Positions 44,612-54,799 of a stretch of 64,000 bases of DNA are shown here, piece by piece. The stretch is taken from positions 108,155 to 172,154 of the forward strand of contig JAAEAF010003838.1 of NCBI GenBank assembly GCA_011037195.1, given 5' to 3'. The notes below the pieces were generated by a model. It made no database searches. It was not told where the DNA came from and saw only the letters and a program-made list of their open reading frames with translations. This stretch comes from Triatoma infestans. Taxonomy: Eukaryota; Arthropoda; Insecta; Hemiptera; Reduviidae. Positions within the stretch are counted from its first letter, which is position 1. Every line of letters begins with the position of its first letter. The translations under genes were made by a program, and so were the position numbers.

Positions 44612-47413
44612 ATGAGTAATGTCCTGACATCCTGTCACGTTAATGCCCAATCCCTTCTTGCCCACTATGACGAATTCCTCCTTTATTTCCTCGATAATTT
44701 TTATCATGTCATAGCAGTTTCTGAATCCTGGCTCAAACCCTTTATCCCTTCCTCTCGTGCCTCCCTTCCGAACTATACCCTCTGGCGACATGACAGAGAA
44801 GACAGAACCGGAGGAGGTGTCTGCCTCTTTGTTCATGATAGCTTGAAGTCCAAACTCCTCTTCTATTCTCCATCCTCCGATCTTCCTCACCTTGAATATA
44901 TTTTTGTAGAGATATCTACCCCCTCATCACCACTCCTTTTCTCTGTCGTATATCGTCCACCCCGTGTGCCCTTTGACCAGTCCTTTGAATCCTTCCTTTA
45001 CCAGTTAGTCCCCCGTTATTCCCACATAATCCTTACTGGTGACTTCAATACCAATCTCCTTGCCGAGTCTTCAGATGTGTCCTACCTCACAGACCTCGTC
45101 TATTGCCTCAATCTTTTTGTAGTACCCTACTCTCCTACCCATCATACCCATTCTTCCGACACCTGGCTTGATCTTTTCATTTTGGATTCCCAAGAAAAAC
45201 TCCTAGCCTCCTCTCAGCATCCAGTTCCCTTCCTATCATCTCATGATCTTATCCACATCACCTTCGACCTACCTATCCCTATTATCACACCCAAAATCTG
45301 TACTTTTCGCAATCTCGATTCCCTTTCCTTTGAAAAATTAAAACCTGACCTAGAAAACTTCCCTTACGACACAATTTTTTCTTCTAATTCCATAGACCCT
45401 ATGGTACACCTCCTTACAAATTACCTTCACTTCCTTCTCGAGTCCCATGCTCCACTTCATACCCGTCGTTTCCGCCGCCCTCCTGCTCCCTGGCTCACAC
45501 CTGACCTTAAATCCCTGATAAAAAGACGAGAAGCAGCCAGACGGAAATACAGACAGACCCGCCTTACCTGCGATTACAGCTCCTACAAACACTTACGCAA
45601 TCTTACTCAGTCCTCCATTCGTCGAGCTAAGTCTCTCTTCATCCACCAATCCCTTTGCAATGCTCCCGATTCTAAAGCTAAATGGTCCATCCTTCGTAAA
45701 CTTTCTCTTTGTAAATCAAACCGTTTGTGTTCCATTTCCCTGTCTGCTGATGTTCTAAATACTCACTTTGTATCCTCTTCTTCCCTAGTTCCTCCCAACC
45801 CCCTCCCACTTCCTATGCGTCCTTTTAATTCCAACAATTTGTTTTTCTCCTATATAACTCCGGAAGATCTCCTACCTGCAGTACTTAAATCCCGAACAAA
45901 TGACCATGGACCTGAAAACGTTCCTGTTAAACTAATTAAATCCTGTCTCTCTGCAATCCTGCCCGTCCTTCTTCACATTTACAATTTCTCCCTCCAAAAT
46001 TCTGTCTTTCCCTCTCAATGGAAAACTGCCTTAGTCCGCCCACTCAGTAAAACCACAAACCCATGCTCTCCCAACGATTTTCGTCCCATTTCCCTTCTAT
46101 CCAATCTTTCCAAACCTTTAGAACGTTTAGTACAGTCCCAATTATCCAACTACCTTGAACAGAATCACCTGCTTAACCCACTTCAATCTGGCTTCCGCCC
46201 CGGGTACTCGACTCAATCAGCTCTCCTAAAAATCACCCATGACTTACGAATCGCCATAGACAACCAACAACTCACTATTCTAGTTCTCTTAGACTTCCCC
46301 AAAGCATTTGATACTGTTGACCACCAAATTCTTCTCACTAAACTCCAGTCCCTCTCTCTGTCCAATAGCGCCATCCGTTGGTTCCAATCCTTTCTATCCA
46401 ACCGATCCCAGTATGTAGTTATCCCAGGTAGCGAACCTTCTAATCCCCTTCCTCTTTCCCGTGGCGTGCCCCAGGGCTCCTCTTTATCCCCAACCCTCTT
46501 TTCTGTATATATTAATGATCTGCCTTTATCCATTGTCCATTCCAGCTACCACCTTTATGCCGATGACTCCCAGATTTACCTGTCCTTTAAGCCTTCTGAT
46601 CTTCAAGATGCAATAAACAAGCTGCAGGATGATCTTAACAACATTAATTCGTGGGCAGTAGCTAACATGCTTTCCCTTAACCCAGACAAATCCAAAGCCA
46701 TTGTCATTGGTTCCCAATTCCTCATAAACTCCACTGCTCCCTTCCCCACCCTTTTCCTCAACAACATCCCGATAAAATATTGTTCTTCTGTTAAAAACCT
46801 CGGAATCATCTTCGACCAAAACCTCTCCTGGAAAAATCACATCTCCCACATTAACCGCCAATCCATATTTATCCTCAGACAGTTCAACATCTCCCGCCAT
46901 CTCCTCCCAGCGAAGACCCGTCAACTCCTTGTGACCTCCCTTATATTCCCCCATTTCGACTATGGTTGCTTAGTGTACGGGGGACTCTCTGGGGATCTCG
47001 AGGCCAAACTTAAACGTCTTATGAACTGTTTTATTCGTTTTATCCTCGGAATCCCCAGAGACTCCCGCATATCGCACTTCTACCACGAGTTGAACTGGCT
47101 CTTCCCTATCTATCGTCGCCAGTACTTCTTAGGCTCTTTACTCTTTCAAGTCATCCAATTTCAAAGACCCTCGTATATCTTTAAACTTCTGAAATTTAAA
47201 TCGTCTGTCCACACCCGTAACACACGCTCCCGTCCTTCCGATCTTTATACTCCCTCCCACCATACATCCGCTTTTCAAAAATCCTTTGTAATCCGTGCCA
47301 CCTATTTATGGAACTCCTTACCTTTGTCTATCCGTCGTGCCTCCACTATTGATACCTTCAAGTCCCGTCTTTTTCACCACCTCTTATCCTCACAAGTCTC
47401 TCCGAACCCTTAG
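44612..47413 (+). CDS. intact CR1-like LINE ORF2: endonuclease-reverse transcriptase
   Basis: An unbroken 933-residue ORF. The APE-type endonuclease (about 1-220) shows CHVNAQSLL (N11), SESWL (E38), VVYRPP (112-117), GDFNTNLL (D144, N146) and SDTWLDLF. The final box reads LSSHDLI (208-214), where this family normally has SDH, so the catalytic Asp may be Ser. The RT domain (about 430-700) has RPISLLSN, QSGFRPGYSTQSALL, LLDFPKAFDTVDH (D561), RGVPQGSSLSPTLF, YADD (649-652) and LSLNPDKSKA. The C-terminal domain ends with the CR1/L2-type block FVIRATYLWNSLPLSIRRAS. The start ATG follows an in-frame TGA at 44585, and no ORF1 is visible upstream. The coding strand is C-rich, unlike the AT-rich surroundings. 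It acts by nicking DNA and priming reverse transcription of its own RNA at the target. It sits in the Tigger 5' region and is the only undamaged long ORF in the window. Confidence 0.93.
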   Translation: MSNVLTSCHVNAQSLLAHYDEFLLYFLDNFYHVIAVSESWLKPFIPSSRASLPNYTLWRHDREDRTGGGVCLFVHDSLKSKLLFYSPSSDLPHLEYIFVEISTPSSPLLFSVVYRPPRVPFDQSFESFLYQLVPRYSHIILTGDFNTNLLAESSDVSYLTDLVYCLNLFVVPYSPTHHTHSSDTWLDLFILDSQEKLLASSQHPVPFLSSHDLIHITFDLPIPIITPKICTFRNLDSLSFEKLKPDLENFPYDTIFSSNSIDPMVHLLTNYLHFLLESHAPLHTRRFRRPPAPWLTPDLKSLIKRREAARRKYRQTRLTCDYSSYKHLRNLTQSSIRRAKSLFIHQSLCNAPDSKAKWSILRKLSLCKSNRLCSISLSADVLNTHFVSSSSLVPPNPLPLPMRPFNSNNLFFSYITPEDLLPAVLKSRTNDHGPENVPVKLIKSCLSAILPVLLHIYNFSLQNSVFPSQWKTALVRPLSKTTNPCSPNDFRPISLLSNLSKPLERLVQSQLSNYLEQNHLLNPLQSGFRPGYSTQSALLKITHDLRIAIDNQQLTILVLLDFPKAFDTVDHQILLTKLQSLSLSNSAIRWFQSFLSNRSQYVVIPGSEPSNPLPLSRGVPQGSSLSPTLFSVYINDLPLSIVHSSYHLYADDSQIYLSFKPSDLQDAINKLQDDLNNINSWAVANMLSLNPDKSKAIVIGSQFLINSTAPFPTLFLNNIPIKYCSSVKNLGIIFDQNLSWKNHISHINRQSIFILRQFNISRHLLPAKTRQLLVTSLIFPHFDYGCLVYGGLSGDLEAKLKRLMNCFIRFILGIPRDSRISHFYHELNWLFPIYRRQYFLGSLLFQVIQFQRPSYIFKLLKFKSSVHTRNTRSRPSDLYTPSHHTSAFQKSFVIRATYLWNSLPLSIRRASTIDTFKSRLFHHLLSSQVSPNP

Positions 47414-47545
47414 AAGATTCCTCTCTCTCCTCCTTATCATTCATGGCTTAATCATTTTCAATAATTATTATTATCAATTATTACTAATGATATATACATA
47501 ATTGTCAAGGCCAGACATACTAGGCCACTTGTATTTTGTATTATT

Positions 47546-47572
47546 GTTCCTAAGGGACTTATGTCCCGGAAC
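47546..47572 (+). other. 3' UTR stem-loop of the CR1-like LINE
   Basis: GTTCC-taa-GGGAC-ttat-GTCCC-GGAAC forms a 10-bp stem with a 3-nt bulge and a 4-nt loop, immediately before AATAAAA (47576) and the pentamer tail. CR1/L2-type and RTE-type RTs commonly recognise such 3' structures. Confidence 0.7.
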
Positions 47573-47587
47573 AAGAATAAAATTTTT

Positions 47588-47620
47588 CATTTCATTTCAT
47601 TTCATTTTCATTTCATTTCA
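47588..47620 (+). repeat. (CATTT)n LINE tail
   Basis: catttcatttcatttcattttcatttcattt. CR1-like LINEs end in short tandem repeats rather than plain poly-A. Marks the 3' boundary of the LINE within Tigger. Confidence 0.85.
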
Positions 47621-47831
47621 CTTTAAGTCTTAGCACTTTACCGTAGTAATTACTTTTCAATACTAACCTCTTTCACACAAAAAATTTATCAAATTTAGTT
47701 CTGGGTGAAAGTAACTGGGAAATCCCCTTTTTATAAACATAAGCAACGTAAAATAACCAACTTTACATCCATGAAAAGTTACGAAAGATGCTATTTTGAA
47801 GCGACCCAACTTTGAAATAAAAAGCTTTAAG

Positions 47832-47854
47832 CGACGCAAATCGGGGTTTGGGTG
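47832..47854. repeat. Tigger right terminal inverted repeat
   Basis: cgacgcaaatcggggtttgg plus gtg is the inverted partner of the left TIR at 42192-42214. A second, weaker copy (gacgcaaatcaaaacc) lies inside the left end at 42237. Confidence 0.9.
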
Positions 47855-47864
47855 GATTAGGATA

Positions 47865-47985
47865 AAAACATTTTTCTTCCAAACAGAGACTTTAGGAAAT
47901 GTATTTCCGATGCAAACACCTTTTCAAAAATTTGATACGATCGCAATATTACTTTTTTTTTAAATAATGAATAAGAGAAAGTAAA
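47865..47985 (+). repeat. family X 3' end, beyond the Tigger
   Basis: acatttttcttccaaacaga, gaaatgtatttccgatgcaa, aaaaatttgatacgatcgca, atattac, and aagagaaagtaaaat at the end. Confidence 0.7.
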
Positions 47986-48950
47986 ATTATTGCCAAACAA
48001 TTCCATATTATTTTATAAGAGGAATTTCTGAATCATTTTTTGCTCTACAAAATCTTTTTACAAAGTTCGATAGAAGATTAATCGTTTATTGAATTTGTAA
48101 AAAAAAAAAAAAAATTGTATTACCCTTTGCATGTAGACCTAATATTCAATGAACTGTGTTTATTATTATTATTCAGAAAGCAAACAATAAGCCCACATGA
48201 TAGTGCGACAGCAGGATTTGTATGGCGCGATCATTTACTGGGTTACAGAAGAGAGAGTGAACCGAGGTACCAGGTGTTTTAATGAACATCATGGCCACAA
48301 ATCGATATACCCACTCGACCGCTACTTAATTTCATCATACCATTGAAAATAGCCACTTCCTTTCACATATGTTTTCGGATCTCATAATTCTGTTAAATTT
48401 TTCTAAAAGTAAATCGAAAAAACGCTTAATTTGTTATTTATAAATTCATCTATTTCTAGCCTATTTTTTACTTTCACTAATTTTAATTCTGTTCACTAAT
48501 GTTCTTTTCTCCGAATGTAAGTTTTCATTATAATTAATCAGGTGTTGCATGTTTGAAACTGCAATAATAGAATGCATAAAAAATTTAAAAAAAATGACCT
48601 TTACTTTAAATAAATTTCATGGACTTTAAAGCCAATCCACATATGTTGATGTTTATAAACACGATATTATAATTAATCTTTAGATTCTGTAGAATGTTAA
48701 TGTCACATGTATGACCCCTCTTCAAATATTCAGATCAATTGTGAGCTTTTTTTTTTTAAAAAAAAAAAAACCGCGACTGTGTTTTATTTTGAATTAGTAA
48801 TTTTACGTCACAACTGGAAAAATCAGTGTACGGCTCTCAAGCTAGCGTGCTCTATGTGATATCAAAAGGAAAATTGTCCCTGATCGCTTACCGCCATATG
48901 TTGGTTTCAAAAATTTAATAGTGGTGGAACATAGAAAGAAAGACACGTTC
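47986..48950. other. AT-rich stretch, nothing recognised
   Basis: Long A and T homopolymers (48098-48115, 48748-48770), no ORF and no identified repeat. Confidence 0.4.
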
Positions 48951-49050
48951 ATGTGTGACTTCGATCAGCTTTGCCGGGATGCTGTCGAATCAAATCCAAT
49001 CTTAAGAAGCCGTGCACTTGCTGAAGAACTGGCACTGCCTAAAGACACCG
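48951..49050 (+). pseudogene. mariner-like transposase HTH fragment
   Basis: One frame reads MCDFDQLCRDAVESNPIL followed by RSRALAEELALPKDT. The pattern (D/E)xNPxxxxRxLAEELxxxxxT is the helix-turn-helix start of mariner/Tc1-family transposases (…ELAEELGVSxSTV…). It breaks off right after the recognition helix, with no DDD catalytic domain nearby and no TIRs found. The match is short, so this remains probable rather than certain. Confidence 0.45.
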
Positions 49051-49549
49051 GTAGCCGCTATCCCCCTTAAAAGGACAAATGAGACAAAGGATAGTGTCAC
49101 ATAAACTATTACATCTCAACAGATGGCCCGGAGAATGGGTACTTGCCAACTTCTCTTTTAAAAAAAAAAATATCTGCTATGCGGTTTAAAAAAAAAATAA
49201 TAATGACCTATTACAAATTTAATAACTTCTCCAAAGTTGAAACTGGAATGCTGTGGTTTTTTTGATTCCCAAAAAATCATTCCAAACCCAAGTAATGGTG
49301 TCAGCGAGGGTTCAGCTGGCAGACAGTTGGCTTAAAACAATCATCATAGGCTATATTTTGAACATTATTTAAAAAAAATCATAAAAGGTAATATAAAATT
49401 AGTTTTTTATTGAAACACGATATTAATATCCCATTATATGCTCACGGGCCGAAAGTTCAACTGTTAAAAATCAATCAATCGAAGGATCTAGTTATTTGAA
49501 TTTGTCTACATTTGTTTCGGATTTTATTAAACATTTTTTCAATTTTATG

Positions 49550-50110
49550 CTTTCCTCAAAAAAAATCGCTCATGTAAATTGAAGGCGACTAAACATCTAG
49601 TAAGAATTATATGTTTCAAGACTGTAATAGGATCCAAAGAGAGGATCCGTAGCAGAGAAAGAGAGACAAAATGACAGGACCACTCTCTCGGACTAGAGTG
49701 GGAGAAACTACATAAATACAGCTTCGGGAGATAGATATACAACACAGTTCATACAACTAGGTCACTTGCCAGTCACAATGTGTCATTACCCTTACCAGTC
49801 TACAATACTCTACCACCTTATGTATAAAGTCCAGGCAGTCAGTGTCACTTCTTATATTATTCAGTTATCCACCTTACACGGGCGGCATAACCCGTCCACT
49901 TGCAGAACTCGCACTGATCACAAATTGACTTTGAAATTGAATTTGATTTTTTGAAATTGACCTTAAAGATTGGTTTTGTTAGTTCATTCAAAGCAGACCA
50001 TTTCTCTCCTTCATCAACCCCATTATAAAGACATTCTTATAGTGAACTATAACTATGTAAATTGCAGAAAGAGAAAGTCGTATACGTGTTTTACACCACA
50101 TTTTCTTTTT
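49550..50110 (-). repeat. family X 5' part, reverse, carrying repeat Y
   Basis: Right end: ctatgtaaattgcagaaaga, gaaagtcgtatacgtgtttt, acaccaca, the reverse of the family X 5' start. Repeat Y occupies about 49620-50040. Confidence 0.7.
49620..50040 (-). repeat. interspersed repeat Y, copy 3
   Basis: Reverse complement matches 22786-23095: ggaccactctctcggactag, gtgggagaaactacataaat, agatagatatacaaca, gtcacttgccagtcacaatg, aagtccaggcagtcagtgtc and catttctctccttcatcaac. Confidence 0.7.
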
Positions 50111-51220
50111 ACAATTAAACTGTGAAAGAAAAAGCATTATGTCTTGGATTTTTTTTTTTGTATGCATTGTCTGAAATTTGCGTAGTTGCAAATATGTAGT
50201 ATTTTGTTTGTTTCAACACTTGGCTCATTAATGCATTCAGGCAAGAAATACGTTCACTCTTTGCCTACCAATATACATATCTGAAAGATCACAATGGCCT
50301 GCGATATCTAACTTTCCAACTTCCTCTCTCACTACCATTCCAAACCACCCTAATTGCAGCAACGGTTCATTCTGTGTTCTACATACAAATAATAAAATTC
50401 AATGCAAATAAATCTAGAGAAGTGGAAAACTAATTTTCAGAAATGAAAATGCATTAGTTTAGAGAGAGCGTAGAGAATAACATCTCTATTTTCCATTAGC
50501 ATATCGTTTAAAACGAACAGAACTCTTCCTAGTTGAGAATTCCATGGGAATTGTAAACGAGGGAATTGTGTCAGTGGGTTTAGATTGCTGAGAGCATCGG
50601 TTAGAGGATATCTCTATCTCTCTTAAACCCTCATTCTCTCTCTCACGCACACACGCATGCGCGCACACTCTTTCTCTCACACTGTCTACATACACAATAG
50701 ACAAACAGGGAGAGACTTATAGCTTCGTTAAATAGATGGAACTGTAGACTAAATAGTTCGTGACTCTCCCTATTTAACCAATCTAGCACCATTAAGAGAT
50801 GCAAACTCCAGTAGAAAATAAACATTACGTGCTGTGGCTAAACAAAAAGGGTAAAGCTAAATGGCAACCAATAAAACAAACATTAAATTAAACAACAAAA
50901 GAAAAAAAAATAAAACAAGAGAAAAGATTAGGAAGAAACACTCACGGCATTTACTGTGTCTGCTAAGTAACTCTAGATAAATTAGAAGCTGGAATTTTTT
51001 AATAACATGTTTAATTATGGTCCATACTTAGGAAAAAACTTTCTCATCATCCTAAAATATATAGAGAATGCTGTAAAAAAAAAAAAGAAGAAGTGTTGTA
51101 TACGTACTCTAAACTTTCTCTCACGACAATTAATTAACAAAATTTTTTAGAAAATTGTAACGTTTACAATGTTTAGGTGGGCTAAACACACACAAAAAAA
51201 AGGTAGGGGTTATCCTTACT
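50111..51220. other. AT-rich stretch with a CT/CA-rich patch, no gene
   Basis: 50605-50695 is rich in ctctct and acacac with an alternating purine-pyrimidine run (acgcatgcgcgcacac). No coding region or element was recognised. Confidence 0.4.
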
Positions 51221-51224
51221 AGAT

Positions 51225-51890
51225 ACCAGAAGGGATTAAATATGATAAATTTTTATCTGTGCAGTTTGAAGATATTTAAAGAATATCGTTGTAGCCGTTT
51301 ATGGAGAAAAATTACAACAAAAAAACCTCAAAAACCAATTCTGTGAAGTTGCACTTCTAGTTAACTGGTTTTCTTCAAATTTAGAATTCTATGTATGCTT
51401 CTAATATGTATTCATATTATATAAGTAATGGAACCATACATTATATACAAGTAGTATTTTAGTGGGGAGCTTTACGTTACTGTTCCCCCAGAATTACCAA
51501 AAGAATCAATTTACGCTGTAAAATGTTTCAAATAAAAGTGACAGGGATTCATTTGTGTGGATACAATACGAAGCTTAAAGAAAAGCTTTGGAACTGTTTT
51601 TGAGAAAATTGCGAAAAATTGAAAAATCTATTCAGTAATGTTGCGCTTCTGGGTGATGGATTTTGGCCGAAATCTTCGTATTGGATGCGGGGTGGTAGCA
51701 CTAAACAGAGTACCAAGTTTGAGCTTCCTACAACTTTTCGTGTTTTACATATTCTGATGACACACAGACACACATATACTCTATTCACTAAAACAATTTT
51801 TTTCTTATTTAAGAAGCCACAAAATATGTATTTCCGGTATAAATTCCATTTCGAAGTTTGACACTAGGAATAAGAGAAAGTATTGCACCG
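51225..51890 (+). repeat. family X copy
   Basis: Landmarks: aagaatatcgttgtagccgt, gttgcacttctagttaactg, gttttcttcaaatttagaat, gttcccccagaattaccaaa, gtaaaatgtttcaaataaaa, tgggtgatggattttggccg, aagtttgagcttcctacaac, and a 3' end at gaagtttgacactaggaata, agagaaag. Confidence 0.75.
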
Positions 51891-51989
51891 TATATTAGTC
51901 TGATTTGTTGTTGAAATAGTACTGTAGAGCAAAGCATAACGCTATGGTTTCCTCAGAGCATCCCAAATAATAAGTTTTCCCGGGAAACT

Positions 51990-52335
51990 GTTTGAAATAA
52001 AAGTGTTAGATATTTTATATGTTTAGATAGTAAACTATGTTTAAAAAGAAAAGTACGTTGGAGCTGGTTTCAGGAAGTTCGTGACAATTGAAAAGAATCA
52101 TTCAGTAAAGTCGCATATCCGGTTCATGGATTTTGCTTTCGAGTTAGATGCGATGTGTATTACCTAAACTGTATTCCAAGTTTGAGCTTCCTGTGATTTT
52201 TCGTGTTTGATATATTTCATTAAAATACATTTACACACATACTAACAATTCACTAAACACATATTTTTCAAACTCAGAGGCACTTAAAACGCGTATTTCC
52301 GGTGAAAATTGCCACGATTGCGATACTAGTAGTAA
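51990..52335 (+). repeat. family X 3' half
   Basis: gaaactgtttgaaataaaag, cagtaaagtcgcatatccgg, ttcatggattttgctttcga, caagtttgagcttcctgtga, cgcgtatttccggtgaaaat and ttgccacgattgcgatacta. Confidence 0.75.
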
Positions 52336-52977
52336 AAGGGAAGTAATAATAGTAACGTTACCTTTTCTTTTTGTTTCTGTGAGGAATTTGGGACAGATTT
52401 TTATTAATTAAATTTTACGCGTTCATATTTTGAGATCTTTTCAAAGAAAAAAAATTTTTTTTACATAAATTTGACGACATGCTTATATTGTATTTGTATA
52501 ATTTTTGAACAATAAATCGCAGAAATTTCAAACTTCAAAAAACTCATTTAGGGTCTGCCATGGAACTCAGGAATAGAAAGTTTTTTGTTAAAATCAATTA
52601 ACTCGGTAAGCCGTGTACGCAAAAATCTGAGCCTCGGCATTCAAACTTCAATCCTCAGTAGGATATACTTCAATATACAGTAGGATATATCCTTCTCACT
52701 CGTTCAGCGATATATTTTCCACCTCTTTCTTTAAACTTTTAATCTGCAATTTCTATATATTATTTCTAAATTTGTAATAACCTCATCAGCTAACGTTATA
52801 TTAATGTTACCAAAATAATTAAGCGACAATTTTCCATCTTTAAAGAGAACTGAATTAAAAACTATGTAATGCGCACGGCATACTATAAAACTTTGTTTAA
52901 CAGCTACAAAGAATGTTCTGTTTGAATAAACTAGGCTATTACTGAAAACAAAGAAGCTTTTAACGGCTCCTCATTTT

Positions 52978-54085
52978 GATAATAAGATCAGAAGGAAATA
53001 CGCTGCTAAAAAATTTAACAAGAAAAATTATAACAAAGAAAACAAAAATCATGTCTTTTGGTGAACGAAAAATAAATTTAAATTATTTCAACAACTTTTT
53101 AGATCAAAAGAATTGATTTATTTTTTATTATTTATTGAATTTAATACTTTGTTATTACACTAGTATTACACTGTAGTACAGTGCGATTGTTTCAGATTTA
53201 TTACATTCTTCTCTTTCTAAGTATTAACACATTATATGCGGGATAGGTAAGTTTACCGGTTTGTCATTGGTGTTTAATAGCGGGTAGGTGTTTTATATTA
53301 ATTATTTATCCGCTAGAGAAGCATTAATTACTAGTGATTTTAAATGTGATGCAGAACTTTCTGAGAAATACTTACATAAAACAGCGTTTGTTAGTGATTA
53401 AAGTGATTTTCCCCGAGTCTTTGCAAGATGATTATGCTTCTATTCACCAGCAGTATTTAAAAGGAGATCGAATTGCCAGAATGTAATAATGCCTCGATTT
53501 TGGAACAACTTTGTATGGCAATCTGAACCGACTTCATTCATATAGTAGCTGGAGAACCATTCATAGCTATGGGATTGCATAGTGTGCGTTCTAACTCAGG
53601 GCAGTAGCCACAATAGATCTTTCACGATCACCATGGCTGGGCCGACGGCCTTTTCGTCCCTAAATCTAATCACCCTTCCGTATTTCTTAATTGGGTATTA
53701 TTATTCACGTTTTAGTTCACATCTAGAATGCAATCACATTTACTAGAGCTTTGTGTTTGAATTAATTCCACTTCAACTTCACTTGGTGAAAGTTCTTTCC
53801 AGGTTAAATAACCAAACTCTTGGATAGATTTTAATTAAAGAGTAAACCACAAATCCAAGTTTGACTTTTATAGGACATTATATTGAAATCAGTTTGAATG
53901 GGATATACCTCTAGTGTTGTAAGAATGGTAACTTATTAGGAATCACAGTATTTAGAATCGGGTTTGGTAATAAGATCAGAAGGAAATACGCTGCTAAAAA
54001 ATTTAACAAGAAAAATTATAACAAAGAAAACAAAAATCATGTCTTTTGGTAAACGAAAAATAAATTTAAATTATTTCAACAACTT
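52978..54085. repeat. direct duplication D1 (about 120 bp)
   Basis: 52978-53097 and 53968-54085 differ at about one base (ttttggtgaacg against ttttggtaaacg). Shared: gatcagaaggaaatacgctg, ctaaaaaatttaacaagaaa and catgtcttttggt. High identity indicates a recent duplication. Confidence 0.9.
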
Positions 54086-54560
54086 TGAATGGGATATACC
54101 TCTAGGTATTTTCGTTCGTAAAAAGAAATCCATCAACTAAGGGCATAGTGTCCAGACGACTAGACTATTGAACAACGAATGATTGCAAATAGATGTATGC
54201 TGGACCAAACATCAGTTCCTGGGCTTTCCCCATGGGGTTTGTCATTGGTGTTTATTGCGGGCAGGTATTTTATATTAATTATTTATCCGATAGAGAAGCA
54301 TTAATTACTAGTGATTTTAAATGTGATGCAGAACTTTCTGAGAAATACTTACATAAAACAGCGTTGTTAGTGATTAAAGTGATTTTCCCCGAGTCTTTGC
54401 AAGATGATTATGCTTCTATTCACCAGCAGTAATTAAAAGGAGATCGAATTGCCAGAATGTAATAATGCCTCGATTTTGGAACAACTTTGTATGGCAATCT
54501 GAACCGACTTCATTCATATAGTAGCTGGAGAACCATTTATAGTTATGGGATTGCATAGTG
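53262..54560. repeat. direct duplication D2 (about 325 bp)
   Basis: 53262-53582 and 54238-54560 match almost base for base (tattaattatttatccg; aagcattaattactagtgat; gatgcagaactttctgagaa; gtgattttccccgagtcttt). One copy keeps a 79-residue ORF (54193-54432) while the other has an extra T that breaks it. The product is not recognised. Confidence 0.9.
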
Positions 54561-54737
54561 TTTAAACTTTAACAAACATGTTTAACTTTAATCTATTTTG
54601 ACATCATCATTTGTCTCCATTATCAAAAGGATAATTGAATTAATCAATATGCTGGATCAAGAACTATTTGCAATCATTCGTTGTTCAATAGTCTAGTCGT
54701 CTGGACACTATGCCCTTAGTTGATGGATTTCTTTTTA
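54121..54737. repeat. inverted repeat, arms about 88 bp
   Basis: 54121-54208 (aaagaaatccatcaactaag, ggcatagtgtccagacgact, agactattgaacaacgaatg) is the inverse of 54650-54737. It encloses the second D2 copy, so this D2 sits in the loop of a large fold-back. Confidence 0.9.
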
Positions 54738-54799
54738 TTTTCCGGCTGTTTAACAATCCTAGTTAAGAAAATCTATGAACTGTTTTCACAATGACCTTG

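Larger units (their letters stand above)
42190..47859 (-). mobile_element. Tigger-like (pogo) DNA transposon with nested LINE
   Basis: TIRs: the left end at 42192 begins CACCCAGACCCCGATTTGCA. The right end, read inward from 47854, begins CACCCAAACCCCGATTTGCG, matching at 18 of 20 positions. The left end is preceded by TA, the pogo/Tigger target; on the right the nearest TA is 4 bp out (gattag), so that edge has eroded. Removing the LINE leaves roughly 2.4 kb, normal for Tigger. The transposase relic (42618-44115) is on the minus strand. To the right of the right TIR family X resumes (gatacgatcgcaatatta, 47935-47955), and a family X-like fragment lies left of the left TIR. The Tigger therefore probably landed in family X. 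Confidence 0.85.

Noticed and set aside
44080..44619. 179-residue plus-strand ORF with Phe/Leu and CYFCK repeats
   Set aside because: It is produced by the 24-bp and 18-bp tandem repeats read in frame and overlaps the antisense transposase start. No motif is present.
46213..46954. Minus-strand ORFs of 106 and 142 residues
   Set aside because: They are antisense to the RT core of the intact LINE and have no independent motif.
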